The translations under genes and the position numbers were made by a program. This document shows positions 61,127 to 64,000 of a stretch of 64,000 bases of DNA, piece after piece. Origin of the DNA: Flammula alnicola (Eukaryota > Basidiomycota > Agaricomycetes > Agaricales > Strophariaceae); contig JADNRV010000025.1 of assembly GCA_015499995.1 (NCBI GenBank), positions 124,001-188,000 of the forward strand, given 5' to 3'. The notes under the pieces were generated by a model. The model saw only the letters and a program-made list of their open reading frames with translations, had not been told where the DNA came from and ran no database searches. Position 1 is the stretch's first letter. Each line of letters starts with the position of its first letter.

Positions 61127-62712
61127 TCATCCTCGAGCTTGGACGGGCGGAGGGCCATTTCCTCCACCGCGACCACCACCTCCTCCACGACGAGGCCTGC
61201 CCCCTCGTCTGCCATATCCGCCCCATCCGCCAACATATCCACCCGGACCCAACAGTCCAACACCTCCAGGTTCACCAAAAGTAGCCACGTTCTTCTCCCT
61301 CTCCTCCTCCCTCCTGTTCCGCCCAGCACCTCCCTGACCACCACCCCGTCGTCCGCGATTGCTATTCCCCTGATATCCGCCCCCACTGCCCGACGCACCC
61401 GCAGGCGTCGCAGACGACGACGACAGCGAGTCGAAGAACGACTTTTGCGGGTTATACGCGGGCTGCTCCGCCTCCTTCTCCGCGGGCTTCTCGGCGTCGT
61501 CGCCGCCCGAGGTGGTCCCGTCCTCCGTGTTCTCCTTCGTGCCCGCGGGCGAGTGCGCCGCCTTGTCGAATTTGGCGTTGCTGCCCGCAAAGTCGAAGTC
61601 GGTCGTGGGGACTTTGAGCTGTTGCTCGGCTTCGCCGCGTCCACCGCGCTGCGGCCCACGTCGGCCGTGGCCGCCACGCCCTCCTCCGTGCGTGGGGTGG
61701 GTGGGCGCACCTCCGCCGCTTACACGCAGGTCGCCTAGCGCACGCTCGACGGTTTCCAGGGAGGCCGCGGCGGTGTGCACGGGGTTGGGACGACGGTTGG
61801 TAGGCGCAGTCTGCGGGATGCCACGGTTGGGCTGCGCAGGAGTAGGCTGTATCGGAACAGGCTGAGGCTGCTGTTGCGGCACTGGAGCAGGACCCGAAGG
61901 CTGCCCTTGCTGGACATAAGGTGGCGGAGGAGGAAGCGAGGAAGAAGGATTGGAATTGGTTCCGTTTGGAGGACCAGGAACGTAAGGAGCGTAGGAAGGC
62001 TGTTTGGGTGCTGGTGCTGGTGCAGCCTGTTCCCAGAGAGAGTAAAATTTTAGGGTTAGTTCGAAGATGCTCAAATTTTAGTGTAACAAAAGCGCGAAAG
62101 AGTCAGAAGGAAGGCAACGGAAACATCCACATGGGGGTTTTGCGCTCTCGGACATGTTTATGTATTTTTTACATCCGTAAATGGCTTCATCATGTCTTTC
62201 GGGTTCGAAGGGGATGGATTTATAAGGAGAACAAAGAGACGGAGGACGTACCCCGAGAACCGCAGGATCATCATGAACATTGTGGGGTTGTGCTGCTGCT
62301 GGCTCGTCGACCGACAAATCTTTGACTTCTGAGGCTCGGAAGATGATGTAGGCATAGGGATCTTGCACGGGTGCAATGAACTGGTTTGGAGGCCTGTTGG
62401 GAATCATTGAGTCAACAAGTTTGTTGGACCCGAATACTGAGCGCCGAGTAGCGAAAGGCTTACCGCCGTGATTCAGTTCCCATAGAGTAGACTGAATATT
62501 ACTCAGAAAAAGCGCATATCAAGTCATTGAAAGCCACTCACCATTAGAAAGCTGGATAGTTGAGGCTTGGGGATCGATGCCCGCCAAGATGCCTCTGTAA
62601 CGAACATCCGAATGAGAGATGAGAGATATCGGTTTTCTAGGATTGCTTCGTCAGCGCTGAGTTTGTAAGACGATGCAACGACGACGACGTACCCGATGAA
62701 ACTAAGCGCCAT
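61127..62712 (-). CDS. SCD6: SCD6/LSM14-type translational repressor
   Basis: A P-body/stress-granule protein that represses translation initiation and promotes decapping through the Dhh1/DDX6 pathway. The start at 62712 is a six-codon exon joined across an intron: MALSFIG then KPISLISHSDVRYRGILAGI, the LSm14-type LSm domain. It continues DPQASTIQLSNV, GTESRR and DPYAYIIFRASEVKDLSV. A Pro/Gln-rich linker follows. The FDF motif is VPTTDFDFAGSNAKFDK. The FFD box is YNPQKSFFDSLSS and the TFG box EREKNVATFGEPGG. Gly-rich RGG repeats flank these boxes and end the protein. All hallmark elements are present in the family order. Several introns of 50-80 nt. Its upstream region carries a MITE and two ACGCGT boxes. 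Confidence 0.94.
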
Positions 62713-62976
62713 TGCTGAGAACTGGTATTGAGGTAAAGGAACGGAGAGAAGGAGAAGCGCGTGTTGACGTGTTTGTGTGGGAAAAATTCAATCTCCGACA
62801 GTATGCAAGCGTTGAACTGATCATGGGGAGGGGCAACGCCGGTTCTGCTGATTTTGTTTGTACTTGTTGTCCCACCTTATGATTCTGCATAAGAAATGGA
62901 AAAACAATATTTAACGGCATAACATGCCTCTTTTTGCAAGGTGAAAATTTAAATCATAAGTTAAATAACATAGCTA

Positions 62977-63081
62977 GGCTTTCGCCTGAAAAAAATATAA
63001 AAAAGTTAAAGGATAAGGTCTGATCTATATGTAATGGGACGAAGAATGAACTGTAAATTTAACTTTTTTCAGGCGAAAGCC
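62977..63081. mobile_element. 105-bp TA-flanked MITE with hairpin TIRs
   Basis: The ends are perfect inverted repeats GGCTTTCGCCTGAAAAAA (62977-62994) and its complement (63064-63081), each bordered by TA (62975-62976 and 63082-63083), as for Tc1/mariner-type insertions. The TIR similarity extends inward (AAAAAAGTTAAA) with a small insertion in the left arm. Each TIR contains its own mini-palindrome, AGGC-TTTC-GCCT. No coding capacity. Confidence 0.65.
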
Positions 63082-63666
63082 TAGATAATAAACAAAGGTG
63101 TATTTTCTCTCTATAAATGTGGTCAAGAAAACTAAGTGGTGAGCTGCAATTTTGCTTTTAAAAATGAGGCCAAAACGCGGTCAAAAGCTTACCTAATGCA
63201 TAATAAATGGACGCGTCTTGACGCGTCGGCAAGCAAAAAATAACACTAACATGCCGGTCAAGGCTTTGGATACTCCCAAATTCTATTGTTTCTACTCTAA
63301 TAAATCTCAACGAAATATTCTATGGTGAATCATGCCTCTGGAACATGAAGATGTATGATTATCGTGAAGTGATAACAAATGTCAGGGTTTTGCGGATTTC
63401 GTGTGGCGGTGCCGTTAGTCAGCAGGCCAGATCAACATCAGGCGCTGCCCCTCCCCACTGATCATGAACTGGAAGTTTGCTTGAAGGAGTCCATCAGTCA
63501 TCTCAACGACCAGACAACTAGAATCGATTGGCTACTCTTCATGCTTAGGGGTAAATTAAAACGGGGAAAGTAATTCGAGAAGTAAGTAGTGTAAAGTCTA
63601 ATAGTTACAATAAATTTAAAACCTTTTGTGTACATATGCATGGGTCTAAGTAAAAGTATAAGTATG
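63082..63666. other. Upstream region of SCD6 and 3' flank of the right-edge gene
   Basis: A/T-rich. An open stretch at 63379-63573 (+) has no recognised domain. Two ACGCGT boxes are listed separately. Confidence 0.4.
63210..63227. promoter_or_regulatory. Paired GACGCGTC palindromes (MCB-like)
   Basis: Two copies of GACGCGTC (63210-63217 and 63220-63227) separated by TT, each containing the MluI cell-cycle box ACGCGT. They lie about 0.5 kb upstream of the SCD6 start. Role inferred from the motif only. Confidence 0.45.
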
Positions 63667-64000
63667 TCAACTCAAACTTGAAGGACGAGGATGCGTAAAA
63701 GTTACAGGGTAACGAATGTCCGCTTCATGTCCGCCATGAATGGTATTGATCTCCTCAGCGAAAGGTTGGTAGTATGCCTCCCGCAAATTCAGGATCAGCC
63801 GGGATCCCATGATGACCGGCACAAAGGTTGGAAAGACCCATGTCATTAGCTTCACAACGTACTGAAAGGCGATAAACGATGAGTCAATGGCTATTTTAGA
63901 AAGCGCAATATTTATGGGACTCAGGCGTACCGGAAGTCTCTTGAATGAGATTATATTAAGAACGCATAGCATCAGGAAGCTATGAGTATTGGGGGTCAAT
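63667..64000 (-). CDS. Multi-pass membrane protein C-terminus (DUF6533-like), partial
   Basis: The 3' end of a gene running off the right edge. Two exons are visible (64000-63931 and 63861-63667, intron 63862-63930 with clean GT-AG). The join gives ISFKRLPYVVKLMTWVFP, the last transmembrane segment, followed by VPVIMGSRLILNLREAYY and a hydrophilic tail ending HPRPSSLS. The SR-x-ILNLR motif just after the last helix is common in the large agaricomycete family of seven-helix proteins with an N-terminal DUF6533 region. Function is unknown. The first part of the gene lies outside the window. Confidence 0.65.
   Translation of the reverse strand, partial: LTPNTHSFLMLCVLNIISFKRLPVRLSPINIALSKIAIDSSFIAFQYVVKLMTWVFPTFVPVIMGSRLILNLREAYYQPFAEEINTIHGGHEADIRYPVTFTHPRPSSLS

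Noticed and set aside
63667..64000. STE3-type pheromone receptor at the right edge
   Set aside because: The visible end has the SR-x-ILNLR pattern of DUF6533-type membrane proteins rather than STE3 motifs.

Overview
This window looks like nuclear DNA of a mushroom-forming basidiomycete (Agaricomycetes). Coding genes are cut by many short GT-AG introns, mostly about 50-70 nt. Housekeeping genes sit close together on both strands. The gene set is eukaryotic and fungal (APN1, VPS11, ATP18, ADE12, COX16, HEL2, a UBP3/USP10-type deubiquitinase, SCD6/LSM14). A decayed patatin-NLR-TPR gene and a DUF6533-like membrane protein fragment are typical of Agaricomycetes. No rRNA, tRNA or CRISPR array could be supported.

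Layout. 0-16 kb is gene-dense: an F-box relic, APN1 (-), an alpha/beta hydrolase (-), a broken patatin/NLR/TPR gene (+), a zinc-finger/coiled-coil protein (-), VPS11 (-), and ATP18 (+) sharing a promoter with VPS11. 16-27 kb is gene-poor. It holds a 1.07-kb DNA transposon with terminal inverted repeats and a 7-bp target duplication, degenerate reading frames, and a three-copy tandem repeat of about 370 bp. A single-exon His-rich protein lies at 27.7-29.0 kb (-). 29.0-42.6 kb is a 13.6-kb stretch with no supportable gene but with a tight cluster of ACGCGT boxes around a CRE-like palindrome. 42.6-48.6 kb is gene-dense again: a Rossmann-fold NAD(P)-binding protein, ADE12, COX16 and an AT-hook coiled-coil protein.

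49.3-60.9 kb is the most structured part. A segment of about 1.7 kb occurs twice as an inverted, diverged duplication (49.3-51.0 and 59.2-60.9 kb). It brackets HEL2 (the E3 ligase that marks stalled ribosomes) and a UBP3/USP10-family deubiquitinase, the family that removes ubiquitin from 40S subunits. SCD6/LSM14, a translational repressor of P-body mRNPs, follows immediately (61.1-62.7 kb). Thus three translation-control genes lie on one strand within 12 kb. A 105-bp TA-flanked MITE and a pair of ACGCGT boxes lie upstream of SCD6. The window ends inside a membrane-protein gene.

Working together: HEL2 and UBP3 are opposing enzymes in ribosome ubiquitination, and SCD6 acts on the same mRNP pool. 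APN1 (base-excision repair), ADE12 (AMP synthesis), COX16 and ATP18 (mitochondrial respiratory complexes) and VPS11 (HOPS/CORVET) are ordinary single-copy housekeeping functions. Exon boundaries were read by eye from splice signals and protein similarity; first and last coding bases are more certain than every internal junction.
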